The notes under the pieces are model-generated. The model saw only the letters and a program-made list of their open reading frames with translations. It did not search any database and had not been told where the DNA came from. A stretch of 64,000 bases of DNA, taken from NCBI RefSeq assembly GCF_004770995.1, contig NZ_RQHW01000047.1, positions 698,350 to 762,349 of the forward strand. Reading direction: 5' to 3'. Every line of letters starts with the position of its first letter. The first letter of the stretch is position 1. A program made the translations under genes and the position numbers. Of the stretch, positions 1 through 7,731 are shown piece by piece. This DNA comes from Leptospira idonii (GTDB lineage: Bacteria > Spirochaetota > Leptospiria > Leptospirales > Leptospiraceae).

Positions 1-145
1 ATCTCAGGTAAGAGACGCCGATATGGCAACGGAAATGGTTGAGTATTCCAAAAATCAAATCCTCACCAAATCCGGAGTGGCTATGCTGGCTCAAGCAAAT
101 CTAAGACCCGAGTCGGTAGTAAAACTACTCACCGATCGATACTAA
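1..145 (+). CDS. flaB: Flagellin (FlaB-type), C-terminal fragment
   Basis: Only the last 47 codons lie in the window (reading frame starts at base 2, TAA at 143-145). The peptide contains the conserved flagellin D0 C-terminal helix, with blocks [15 protein letters not shown] and MLAQANL, and ends [13 protein letters not shown]. This is the part of flagellin that packs into the filament core. In spirochaetes the FlaB proteins form the core of the periplasmic flagellum. The tail resembles Leptospira FlaB, which is the main taxonomic hint in the window. The gene is truncated by the window edge and is followed at once by a strong terminator. Which flaB paralogue it is cannot be told from this fragment. 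Confidence 0.9.
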   Translation, partial: SQVRDADMATEMVEYSKNQILTKSGVAMLAQANLRPESVVKLLTDRY

Positions 146-149
146 GATT

Positions 150-179
150 GGAAAAGGGGGATAAATTCCCCCTTTTTCC
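150..179 (+). terminator. Rho-independent terminator after flagellin
   Basis: Five nt after the flagellin stop codon, the arm GGAAAAGGGGG (150-160) pairs with CCCCCTTTTTCC (168-179) across a 7-nt A/T loop. The descending arm carries the T-run. It separates the flagellin transcript from the lipoprotein gene that follows. Confidence 0.75.
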
Positions 180-255
180 AGAAATCCTCTTGCCCAATGG
201 GCGAATCCATACAAAATGTTTCCAATCATCTACCAAATATCTTAGGAGATTCCCC

Positions 256-996
256 TTGAACAAAATCATCGCTGGAGTGGCAACGCTCTCTTTAATTTCT
301 TCCATTTCATGTTCCCTTTCGGACAATGCAAAACGTTTGATCCTCAGTACTTCCATCGGTTGTGCCACAGGACTTGCATTAGGTGCCGTTTACGACGAAG
401 TTCAAAGAAAAAAAGAAAGCAAAAACACAAAGAACGACTTTCAAAAACAAATCAAACAAGCGCTTGCTTTAGAAAAGAAAAAGCCGCAAAACAAGGGTAA
501 AATTATCGGACTAGGCGCCGGTTGTTTGGCAGGTTTGGGAACAGGCTTTTATCTGAATACTATGTACGACAATATGTCCGAGCAAATGTCCAAAGAAGGA
601 ATTCAATTGGAAAAAGTTGCCTCTAAAGGCGGCAGCGGAGAAACAGAAGCCCTTCTCGTAAAAATGGACGGAGGAATTTCCTTTGAAGACGGAAAAGCCG
701 ACCTAAAAGGTAAAGGAAAAGAAAACATCGACAAGTTAGCGGAAGCTCTTGCTGCTTATCCTGAAACTAAAATCAATATCGCAGGTCACGCAAACAGAAC
801 GGGAGCGGAAGACAATAACGTCAAGTTGTCCCAATCCAGAGCAGAAACTGCTAAGTCTGCGATCTTAGGAAACGGAATCGAAACGAAAAGAATCGGAGAA
901 GTGAAAGGTTTTGGATCTTCTCAACCAGCTACTGGATTAAAGCCGGAAGATGGTGCGAACAGAAGAGTAGAAGTAGAAATCGTAGCCGCAGGGTAA
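256..996 (+). CDS. OmpA-family lipoprotein with glycine-zipper segments
   Basis: A 246-residue lipoprotein. I chose the TTG at 256 because AGGAG lies 8 nt upstream (243-247) and it gives a proper lipoprotein signal: short basic N-terminus, hydrophobic core, then SSISC with the lipidated Cys at residue 19. The open frame extends upstream to 148, but that part overlaps the flagellin terminator. Two Gly-rich segments (about residues 33-45 and 84-100) look like glycine-zipper membrane stretches. The OmpA C-terminal domain spans about 140-246, with the AGHANRTG and NVKLSQSRAE motifs that bind peptidoglycan. This architecture resembles YiaD-type proteins. It probably links the outer membrane to peptidoglycan; the anchoring membrane is inferred. 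Confidence 0.85.
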   Translation: MNKIIAGVATLSLISSISCSLSDNAKRLILSTSIGCATGLALGAVYDEVQRKKESKNTKNDFQKQIKQALALEKKKPQNKGKIIGLGAGCLAGLGTGFYLNTMYDNMSEQMSKEGIQLEKVASKGGSGETEALLVKMDGGISFEDGKADLKGKGKENIDKLAEALAAYPETKINIAGHANRTGAEDNNVKLSQSRAETAKSAILGNGIETKRIGEVKGFGSSQPATGLKPEDGANRRVEVEIVAAG

Positions 997-1004
997 TCGA
1001 AAGA

Positions 1005-1045
1005 AAAACTTGCCTCTTTTCCGGAGGCAAGTGCGTTTGTTTTTG
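1005..1045. terminator. Bidirectional terminator between convergent genes
   Basis: ACTTGCCTC (1008-1016) pairs perfectly with GAGGCAAGT (1024-1032). A T-rich tract follows on the plus strand and a TTTTTCTTT tract on the minus strand. It can therefore serve both the OmpA-like gene and the convergent ybaB gene. Confidence 0.75.
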
Positions 1046-1366
1046 TTACATTCCTAAACCGGGAAAACCGCCCATCGCCTGCATTTGTTTTGCAGCTCCT
1101 GCTTGTGCATCTTGCAGAGCCTTTGCATAAGCTTCTTGAATTGACTTCTCCAAAAGTTTTTTGTCTTTTTTCTCGATCAATTCGTCTTCGATTTGAATGG
1201 ATTTCATTTGGAATTTTCCATCGAGTGTAACAGAAAGAAGTTTATTTTTTGCAATTCCCACAAAATTCAATCCTGCGAGTTCTTTCTCCATGGTTTTCAC
1301 CTGAGATCGCATTTTCTTCATTTGTTTTAACATTTCAAATTTATTTCCGCCGCCGCCACCGAACAT
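1046..1366 (-). CDS. YbaB/EbfC family nucleoid-associated protein
   Basis: A 106-residue protein with the size and layout of the YbaB/EbfC family. It has a Gly-rich start (FGGGGGNKFEML), a charged first helix (LKQMKKMRSQVKTMEKEL), a central strand region and a C-terminal helix rich in Ala and Gln ending GGFPGLGM. Family members are dimeric DNA-binding proteins that coat the nucleoid; the Borrelia homologue EbfC binds DNA. In many bacteria the gene sits beside dnaX and recR, but here it is alone and converges on the OmpA-like lipoprotein gene. Function is by family similarity. Confidence 0.88.
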   Translation of the reverse strand: MFGGGGGNKFEMLKQMKKMRSQVKTMEKELAGLNFVGIAKNKLLSVTLDGKFQMKSIQIEDELIEKKDKKLLEKSIQEAYAKALQDAQAGAAKQMQAMGGFPGLGM

Positions 1367-1682
1367 AATTACCTCTTACTGGAACGATAGCTTTCATCAA
1401 ATTATGACCGCATCATCTGGCAATTGAAAAATAGGAAGAATTCAATTCAAAAAACGACTGTATGATAGCAGGATCCGATCCTATATGAACCTTTCCCCAA
1501 GATACCTAGAATCCAATTAGCATTCAATAACATCTGATTCGTCCAAGAAACCCTTTCAAAAACCATTTCCGACGAGGACATCCGGCCAAAAATGGACGGT
1601 TCAGTTTTCAGAAAAATCGATTACGAACTTCAAAAAATATTGTTTACAAACTAAATATCTTTGTTACTAAGATATTTATCTA
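1367..1682. other. Intergenic region upstream of ybaB and marR (316 bp)
   Basis: A divergent intergenic stretch holding the promoters of ybaB (minus) and marR (plus). No coding frame with a ribosome site was seen. The only clear structure is the 27-bp inverted repeat at 1652-1678 next to the marR start. The rest looks like ordinary AT-rich spacer. Confidence 0.5.
1652..1678. promoter_or_regulatory. Operator-like palindrome at the marR promoter
   Basis: TAAATATCTT (1652-1661) and AAGATATTTA (1669-1678) are perfect 10-bp inverted arms with a 7-nt centre. The repeat ends 4 nt before the marR ATG. The position fits autorepression by the downstream MarR protein. The spacer is longer than in many MarR boxes, so the exact contact bases are uncertain. 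Confidence 0.55.
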
Positions 1683-2192
1683 ATGAGAAAAAAACAGTCG
1701 AATGCAACAATCGAAAAGTTTAGGATCGCAAGCAGACAGTATTCAGATGCTTCCATTTTTATGCATGAAGCGATTGCGAGAAAAGCAGGTTTATCGGGCA
1801 CCGATCATAAATATTTAGGACTTATACTTCCGCACAAAGAATTGACTGCAGGTGACATTGCCAAAATGACAGGACTGACAACAGGTGCGGTTACAGGTTT
1901 AGTAGACCGTTTGGAAAAGAAAAAACTATTGAAAAGGCAGTTCACCAAAGATGACAGAAGAAAGGTAATGATCGTTCCCAATGTGGAAAACAGCATGAAA
2001 CTCTTTCAGCCGATTTTCAACGAATTGCAACAAAAAACGACCGCCCTAATCTCTTCTTTTAGCGATGCAGAAATTCAAACCATTGAGAAATACTTTACTG
2101 AAGCGACTCTCATCATGAAAGAAACAACGAATAAATTAAACAATACAGAGGAAGATTCAATTGGAAAATATAACAATATCTTGTTTATCTAA
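1683..2192 (+). CDS. MarR-family transcriptional regulator
   Basis: A 169-residue winged-helix regulator. The core HTH is LTAGDIAKMTGLTTGAVTGL (about residues 55-74), followed by the wing with the DDRRK signature (about residues 95-99) typical of MarR proteins. It overlaps the next membrane-protein gene by 32 nt, so the two are probably translated together. The palindrome just before its start suggests autoregulation. MarR proteins usually respond to small phenolic or oxidative ligands; the ligand here is unknown. Confidence 0.88.
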   Translation: MRKKQSNATIEKFRIASRQYSDASIFMHEAIARKAGLSGTDHKYLGLILPHKELTAGDIAKMTGLTTGAVTGLVDRLEKKKLLKRQFTKDDRRKVMIVPNVENSMKLFQPIFNELQQKTTALISSFSDAEIQTIEKYFTEATLIMKETTNKLNNTEEDSIGKYNNILFI

Positions 2193-2661
2193 AGCAGAAT
2201 TATGGCTTTTTACGACTACACTCGTTTATTTTCTAATGAATGGAGCCCAAATTTTTGAAACCTTAGTCTTTGTTCCCAAATGGACAGACTCTCCTCCAAA
2301 CAATTTCAAACTTTTACTGGACGGACAAGGAACCGGTCTGAAAACTTTCTGGATCGTATTTCATTCTATACATGAGATTACTTTCATTCTTGCCATTGTT
2401 TTTTGCTGGGAAATAGAACTTATAAGACATTGGCTGTTGATTTTATTTGCAATTCATTTTGCAGTCCGTATCTGGACAGTTTCTTATTTCGCACCGAACA
2501 TCATACGGTTTCAAAAAATTGCAGAAACACAATCCAAGGAAGAAAACTTGCTATCGAAGGCATCCGTTTGGCAGAAACTCAATTACTTGAGAGTTTCCAT
2601 TTTTATGGCTCTTTCCATCGGATTTATCCCTCTGTGTATTTATTTATTTAAATTAGGTTAG
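2161..2661 (+). CDS. Four-helix integral membrane protein of unknown function
   Basis: A 166-residue protein starting at TTG 2161, with an AGAGGAAG ribosome site just upstream inside the marR end. Four hydrophobic segments are visible (about residues 12-36, 62-84, 88-110 and 145-163). The loop after the first helix carries VPKWTDSPP. No family motif was recognised. Its overlap with marR makes it the likely regulated partner, perhaps in export or membrane stress, but nothing in the sequence shows a substrate. Confidence 0.7.
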   Translation: MENITISCLSKAELWLFTTTLVYFLMNGAQIFETLVFVPKWTDSPPNNFKLLLDGQGTGLKTFWIVFHSIHEITFILAIVFCWEIELIRHWLLILFAIHFAVRIWTVSYFAPNIIRFQKIAETQSKEENLLSKASVWQKLNYLRVSIFMALSIGFIPLCIYLFKLG

Positions 2662-2743
2662 GTTACTAAAATTTTAAGTAGTTCGCTACGAAAGCTGCCA
2701 ATTTCTGCTTTCCCTTTTTAGTGATTCCTTTACAAACAAATCT

Positions 2744-3301
2744 ATGAGAAAAGTCATTTTTGGAATCAATCTTTCCTTGGACGGTTATTTCGGCCATACG
2801 GGAATGCTCCCCGATGAAGATGTGCACAGATATTTCACTGCCCTCTTGTCTCATGGAAGCCACATCCTTTATGGGCGGGTTACATACGAATTGATGGTAC
2901 CCTATTGGCCAGATATCGCCAAAAGCCAAAGCGAAGATGCTTCCTCGAATGAGTTTGCTCTGGTGTTCGACTCTCTTGAGAAAGTTCTATTTTCAAAATC
3001 ATTGAAACAAATTGAAGATAAAAATACGAAATTAGCGACAGGCAATCTGGCTGATGAAGTCACAGTATTGAAACAACAAACAGGAAAAGATATTCTAGTA
3101 GGAAGTTTGAGTATTGCTTCTCAACTCTCTCAACTCCATCTGATTGATGAATATCATTTCGTAATCCATCCTGTGATCGTAGGAAACGGCCCTAAGTTAT
3201 TCGATACTCTGAAGTTGCAGGAGGGTTTTCAATTAGATCTTCTGAGTTCGAAAACTTTTAAATCCGGGGTCATTGCAAATCATTATAAAAGACATGTTTA
3301 A
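2744..3301 (+). CDS. Dihydrofolate-reductase-fold protein (RibD C-terminal domain family)
   Basis: A 185-residue protein of the stand-alone RibD-C/DHFR-like family. It shows the N-terminal strand [16 protein letters not shown], the [11 protein letters not shown] motif (about residues 41-51), the nucleotide-binding [15 protein letters not shown] segment (about 105-121), and [13 protein letters not shown] near the C-terminus. Family members are NADPH-dependent reductases of pteridine-like substrates, but most stand-alone members have no known substrate. The start ATG has only a weak ribosome site. It lies 82 nt after the MarR-linked membrane gene and may share its transcript. Confidence 0.82.
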   Translation: MRKVIFGINLSLDGYFGHTGMLPDEDVHRYFTALLSHGSHILYGRVTYELMVPYWPDIAKSQSEDASSNEFALVFDSLEKVLFSKSLKQIEDKNTKLATGNLADEVTVLKQQTGKDILVGSLSIASQLSQLHLIDEYHFVIHPVIVGNGPKLFDTLKLQEGFQLDLLSSKTFKSGVIANHYKRHV

Positions 3302-3342
3302 AACCTTTTGTTAAGCGAAGAATAAATTTTGAATTGATTTAA

Positions 3343-3909
3343 TTACTCCATTGAGTGGCCATCAAATTCTCCGAATGAATCCGCATCAATATTGAGAAAG
3401 CCTGGTTTATCTTTTAGATTTTTATTATTCTTTAAATTAGTTTTTATTGTTACAATTGCTTTTTTGTTTTCATCCAAATGGATAAATCCTGTGAATTCAA
3501 AAATTGCGGGATACACTTGAAAATTTTTCAGAATTCCTGCTTTGTATTTTTTGATGCATTCATTTTTTTCTTTTTTCGTATTTGTATGATAGTAGGAGCC
3601 AGCGCATTGACCATTTTCTTCACTTGGGCCTTCCATCATTTTAGCAGAAAGAATCATTCTATCTTTATTTTTACTCCATTTACCTTCAATTTTTCTCCCC
3701 CAGCCTTTACAATCGCCGGTAAATTTATAAATGAACGAACCATTTTCTTTGAATTCAAAATGTTCACAATCTACACCCCAATTAAGAATACCTTTTTTGA
3801 AATGTTTCGGAAATTCATTTAAAGGGGAATGGGAAGTTAAGTCTGAAGACTGAGCATATAAACTAATATTTAAAATAAGCAAAAAGAAAGTGATTATCGT
3901 TTGGTTCAT
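3343..3909 (-). CDS. Small secreted protein of unknown function
   Basis: A 188-residue protein with a clear signal peptide (hydrophobic ITFFLLILNISLYA, cleavage likely after AQ near residue 20). The mature part is rich in Lys, Asn and Phe and has four Cys (DCEHF, GDCKGW, GQCAGS, NECIKK) that could form two disulfides in the periplasm. The FEFKENGSFIYKF and KIEGKWS segments resemble a small beta-barrel of lipocalin-like type, but the similarity is too weak to name. Its composition looks more AT-rich than its neighbours. Confidence 0.65.
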   Translation of the reverse strand: MNQTIITFFLLILNISLYAQSSDLTSHSPLNEFPKHFKKGILNWGVDCEHFEFKENGSFIYKFTGDCKGWGRKIEGKWSKNKDRMILSAKMMEGPSEENGQCAGSYYHTNTKKEKNECIKKYKAGILKNFQVYPAIFEFTGFIHLDENKKAIVTIKTNLKNNKNLKDKPGFLNIDADSFGEFDGHSME

Positions 3910-3996
3910 ATTTTTATTTCCAAGCTATAGAATTTTATCGTTTTTCGAATACAATTTCGTAAAAGTATATAGAACAACTAGGACGCAACAACACTA

Positions 3997-4932
3997 TCAT
4001 CTCAAAAAATAAATCATTTCCCGATCTAAAACGGGGCAATCCTCTATGATGAATTGATAGTGGTTGCATTCATGAAGAGTCAGCCCTCTTACGTTCGGAA
4101 TCTCTGACAGCATTCTCTGGTAGGAAGGATCGGGAATCATCTCATCCGATGGGGAAAGGTTTTCCCGCAAAGCACGAACAAGTAAAGTAGGACAGGTAAG
4201 CTTGGAGTAAGGAAGATTTTTATTTTTTTTCAGCTTATTTAAAAATTCAGACGGGGAAACGAATATATTCTTAACCAGCGTTCGATTGGTTAAACTTCCT
4301 CCCAATGCGTTTAATTCCGCTTCCATCACATAAGAAGGAAGACTGCAAGTATATCCTTTTTCCGTTTTCTCCAACTCATACGCAAACATCTGTTCAATGG
4401 AATCATTCCAAGCGGAAATAAAGGGAGAATCTTGGATCTCTTGAAAATAATCGGCCTTTTGAGAGAAAAATCTTCCTATGCGAGTGAGGGACAAACGCAC
4501 CATTTGTAGATTGCGCCATTTTCTCAAAATAGGCTGAACGGCACCTCCGTCGAGAAGAACCGACTTAGAAATGAGGTTTGCATTTTTTTCAGCCAAAGCC
4601 AAACAAATCCAACAGCCCAAAGAGTGAGCGACGATACTTACAGCACCTAACTTTAAAGCTTCGATTGACTGCTTCAGATCTTCCGCATGGATTTCAGGTC
4701 CATAAATCCCTTCCGGTTTATCCGACTTCCCCCTTCCTCTTAAATCATAAGAATACACATCTCTCCCTAAAGGAGCGAGTGCGGTAGCAATTCGATGCAT
4801 GAACTGTAAGTTGCCGGAAAGCCCGTGGATGAGCAGGATCGGATTTTTGGAAGTTTTGCCAGGATACTTTCGAAAACGAAGTTTGACGTTTTCCAAAGTC
4901 AGATATAATTCTTGGAAGGGTTTCGTTTTCAT
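3997..4932 (-). CDS. Alpha/beta-fold hydrolase
   Basis: A 311-residue alpha/beta hydrolase. Visible motifs are the oxyanion-hole strand PILLIHGLSG (about residues 31-40), YSYDLRGRGKSDKP (about 60-73), the nucleophile elbow VAHSLG with Ser104, and a C-terminal CNHYQF placing the catalytic His near 291. The acid residue is probably in the SPSDEM region. These features fit an esterase, lipase or C-C hydrolase; the substrate is unknown. No signal peptide is present, so it is cytoplasmic. It lies 12 nt downstream of the ParA-type ATPase gene on the same strand, so the two are likely co-transcribed. Confidence 0.87.
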   Translation of the reverse strand: MKTKPFQELYLTLENVKLRFRKYPGKTSKNPILLIHGLSGNLQFMHRIATALAPLGRDVYSYDLRGRGKSDKPEGIYGPEIHAEDLKQSIEALKLGAVSIVAHSLGCWICLALAEKNANLISKSVLLDGGAVQPILRKWRNLQMVRLSLTRIGRFFSQKADYFQEIQDSPFISAWNDSIEQMFAYELEKTEKGYTCSLPSYVMEAELNALGGSLTNRTLVKNIFVSPSEFLNKLKKNKNLPYSKLTCPTLLVRALRENLSPSDEMIPDPSYQRMLSEIPNVRGLTLHECNHYQFIIEDCPVLDREMIYFLR

Positions 4933-4944
4933 GAAAAGGGATTT

Positions 4945-5715
4945 TTATCCCAAAAAAGGAAATCGATTTTCCGGATCTACGATTCGAATCACCTCATCGG
5001 CTAACACGTCAAACGCATGCCAAGGATTGGAATCTTTCTTTAAAAATTCGTGTTTTTCTGTTTTCGTTTTGATCGATTCCGATTTGGGAATTTCGTTTAA
5101 GGTAGGGATTTCTTCAATGGAACGCAGACGTTCCAATATCTCTCTGTGTTTTTTGGAGGTTCCGAAAAGACAAGGAAGAAAGGCGGATTTTTTAGAGGCA
5201 CTGAAAAGAGACTCGGTTTGAGAGATTTCATCCAATAATAAATTGACTGCACGAATGGCCCATTTGCTCGGAGTAACAGGAATCAAAACCAAATTAGCAC
5301 AGTACAAAGCGCTTGTTAGTTCGTATTTTGCGGAACCGGGAGTGTCTATAACCACATAGGAATATTCTTTGCTGACGGAATCGATCGCCTTCTTTAAATT
5401 TTGAGAAAGAAAAAAAGGATCTTCCGCAATGCGAACCAATTTGGAAAGAGTAAGAGTGGAAGGAATGATATCGATCGTTTTCCCTTTGATGAGTACGTCT
5501 TCTATCTTGGATCTGCCGAGAAGCAGGCTCATTACATTTTTTTCTTCAATGGCTTCGGTAGAATGATGAGGCAGAAAAAAATCGGTAAGATCTGCCTGCA
5601 TATCCATATCGATGACGAGTGTTTTACCTCGGCGGGAAAGGGAATCGGCAAGGTGGATGGCCGTAGTGGATTTGGCACTTCCCCCTTTGATATTTGAAAC
5701 AGTGACCACCTTCAT
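4945..5715 (-). CDS. ParA/MinD-type ATPase
   Basis: A 256-residue deviant-Walker ATPase. The ATG at 5715 gives the usual family start MKVVTVSNIKGG; a TTG at 5751 could add 12 residues. The Walker A loop reads KGGSAKST (K10 to T17), with Ala where ParA usually has Gly before the catalytic Lys. The DxDxQ motif is DMDMQADL and Walker B is VVIDTPG. ParA proteins form nucleotide-dependent dimers that position DNA or protein complexes. No parB or parS was seen nearby, and the partner gene is a hydrolase, so this is an orphan ParA. A role other than chromosome segregation is plausible but inferred. Confidence 0.85.
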   Translation of the reverse strand: MKVVTVSNIKGGSAKSTTAIHLADSLSRRGKTLVIDMDMQADLTDFFLPHHSTEAIEEKNVMSLLLGRSKIEDVLIKGKTIDIIPSTLTLSKLVRIAEDPFFLSQNLKKAIDSVSKEYSYVVIDTPGSAKYELTSALYCANLVLIPVTPSKWAIRAVNLLLDEISQTESLFSASKKSAFLPCLFGTSKKHREILERLRSIEEIPTLNEIPKSESIKTKTEKHEFLKKDSNPWHAFDVLADEVIRIVDPENRFPFLG

Positions 5716-5811
5716 ACCAACCGATTTTGCAAACTTTAGTAGATTTACCAAGGAATTTTTTGAAATTTCCTTGGTCTTCTCTTAGGGAGGAGAAATGATT
5801 GGCGTAGAGTT

Positions 5812-6192
5812 ATGGCATACGATATCAAATTCAGGGTTTGGGACAAAACCGCCAAAGAATTTTCACAAAAAGGCTTCACTTTGACACTCGATGGAAAACT
5901 ACTTCGATTGGGTCAGCCGGTTCCTAAGGACGATAATTTCGTTTTGCACGCTTTTACCGGCTTAAAAGACAAATACGACAAAGAACTTTACGAAGAAGAC
6001 ATCATCGAACATACGATTGCCAAAGGCGGAAACTTAACTCAAGAGATAGGAGTTATACGCTATAACAATGATCATGCGGCGTTCTACCTGGAAAACGGTC
6101 TACCTCTCCTTCAACTGTTTTCGATTCGTAAGATAGGAAATCCCTATGAGAACCCGATTCTTTTCGATCTCTATCTGAAAAACAAAACATAA
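5812..6192 (+). CDS. YopX-like small protein
   Basis: A 126-residue protein with the YopX-family layout: N-terminal IKFRVWDKTAKEF, a middle segment HAFTGLKDKYDKELYEEDIIEH, and a C-terminal part ending in a GNPYENP turn. YopX proteins are known mostly from phages and prophages of Firmicutes, where their role is unclear. There are no other phage genes around it, so it is probably a domesticated single gene. It is followed after 4 nt by the TPR protein gene on the same strand. Confidence 0.68.
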   Translation: MAYDIKFRVWDKTAKEFSQKGFTLTLDGKLLRLGQPVPKDDNFVLHAFTGLKDKYDKELYEEDIIEHTIAKGGNLTQEIGVIRYNNDHAAFYLENGLPLLQLFSIRKIGNPYENPILFDLYLKNKT

Positions 6193-6196
6193 AACT

Positions 6197-7705
6197 TTGT
6201 TCTCTCTTTCTCCGTATAAAAATTCATTTTTTGTATGGTTCTTTCTCGTTTGTTTTTTCTCCACAAGAGCGGAATCCATTTCCTTGAATGAACTTTGGTC
6301 TTCTCTTCAGGACACCAAAGAAGAATTTCTTTTATCGGATAAATCTCCCAAACGTTTGGAATTTCGTTTCGGAGATGAAGCACCTCAAGTCCTAACCAAA
6401 GACACGACCAATCACGAAATTTTTTCCTTCTGCCAGAAGTTTCTGGAAAAGTATCATACGAACTACCCTGCTCCCAAACTGAGAGAAGACATTCGTTATG
6501 CGTTAAGTGATGCCTACGGAGACATCAGTCTTCAGATCATGGCTGGAAAAAACTTATTTTCCTGTTTCACTAGACTCAGGCAGGACGAGCCGTTCCTTAA
6601 AATCGATTTTTATTATAATAGAAAAACCTTTCAACCCTATCGTTGGGATCATTTTGATAAATCTTGGAATCTTTATTTTTCGGAAGAGGACGAATCCAAA
6701 TCAGGTAAAAAAGACTCTTTCACAAGATACGAGGGGAAATCTTGCCCGAAAGAAATCACAAAAGACAGAAACGAGATCGGTGGAATCGACGAATGGTGGT
6801 ATTTCGATAAATGTCTGGTTTCCAAAATCGAATATGATGAAAATGAAAACGGTTTCAAAGAAAGAGTTTGTTATTTCGAATCTGGAAAACCGACTCATTG
6901 CGACGGTGTGGGAGAAAAAGAGGAAAAGGAAGCCAAAGAAGCGGAACTCAAAGAAAATTTCGCACTGGCAGGAACCATGTACAGAAGAGCCATTGACTCC
7001 TTAAAAAAAGAATTCAACAAACCATCCTCCAGAACCTGTTCCCTTCTCAAAGACTTAGCCAGAATCGAATACAATACGAAAAACTATACATCCTTCAAAA
7101 GTAGTTTGGATGAATTTTTGAATATTCCTATATGTGAAAAAACTTCCTTAGATATACTCGTTTACAAAGGTTACTATCAGCTTTATCTTTCCAATGATTC
7201 CAAAGGTGCCAAAAAAACCTATAGGCAGGCAGCAGAGGTCTATCAAAAAGATAAAGGAGAAGAAAACCCGGAACTAGTGATGAACTTAGCCTTGGCAGAA
7301 TACCAGGACAACGATCCTCTTTCCTGTCTTGCCAGCTTAGAAAGATTAAACGAAAGAAGGCTGCAGCCCGCTGCAAAATTCTTTTATTATTATTACAGAG
7401 GTTCCTGCTCCCTTTCTTTGGGAAAAGACCAAGCGGCACTCTCTGATTTGAAAAAATCTTGGGATTTCGGTTGGGAAAAGGAATATCAATCCGTACTTTC
7501 CTTCAAATTGGCTTTGGCGCACTACAAACTTCAAAAACAATCCGAAGGGAAATTCTATTTGGAACAGGCACTTCAATCCGATCCGGAACTTCTTCCCTGG
7601 GCAGAAAAAGAAACAGCATTCTTCTCCTTCTTCGAAACCAAAGAAGGAAAGAAATTGAAAATAAAATATTACTTGAACAGAGAACAAAATAGTAAAAACT
7701 TCTAG
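6197..7705 (+). CDS. Exported protein with C-terminal TPR-like repeats
   Basis: A 502-residue protein starting at TTG 6197, which gives a signal peptide (hydrophobic FFVWFFLVCFFSTRA, about residues 11-25). The N-terminal half (to about 230) has a Cys-containing beta-rich region of unknown type. From about residue 245 helical repeats appear: FALAGTMYRRAID, LALAEYQDNDPLSCLASLERL, FYYYYRGSCSLSLGKDQAALSDL and FKLALAHYKLQKQSEGKFYLEQAL, which look like TPRs. TPRs mediate protein contacts, probably in the periplasm here. No ribosome site is obvious; translation may be coupled to the YopX-like gene, whose stop codon is 4 nt upstream. Confidence 0.75.
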   Translation: MFSLSPYKNSFFVWFFLVCFFSTRAESISLNELWSSLQDTKEEFLLSDKSPKRLEFRFGDEAPQVLTKDTTNHEIFSFCQKFLEKYHTNYPAPKLREDIRYALSDAYGDISLQIMAGKNLFSCFTRLRQDEPFLKIDFYYNRKTFQPYRWDHFDKSWNLYFSEEDESKSGKKDSFTRYEGKSCPKEITKDRNEIGGIDEWWYFDKCLVSKIEYDENENGFKERVCYFESGKPTHCDGVGEKEEKEAKEAELKENFALAGTMYRRAIDSLKKEFNKPSSRTCSLLKDLARIEYNTKNYTSFKSSLDEFLNIPICEKTSLDILVYKGYYQLYLSNDSKGAKKTYRQAAEVYQKDKGEENPELVMNLALAEYQDNDPLSCLASLERLNERRLQPAAKFFYYYYRGSCSLSLGKDQAALSDLKKSWDFGWEKEYQSVLSFKLALAHYKLQKQSEGKFYLEQALQSDPELLPWAEKETAFFSFFETKEGKKLKIKYYLNREQNSKNF

Positions 7706-7731
7706 GAATCAAATTCGGAGCCATTTTCAGA

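Noticed and set aside
148..255. N-terminal extension of the OmpA-like lipoprotein
   Set aside because: It overlaps the flagellin terminator, would destroy the lipoprotein signal, and AGGAG precedes the TTG at 256.
2161..2661. Assigning the four-helix protein to DUF1772 or a named transporter family
   Set aside because: Size and helix number fit several families but no diagnostic motif is visible.
5812..6192. Prophage signal
   Set aside because: Only a single YopX-like gene; no integrase, capsid, lysis or att-like repeats nearby.
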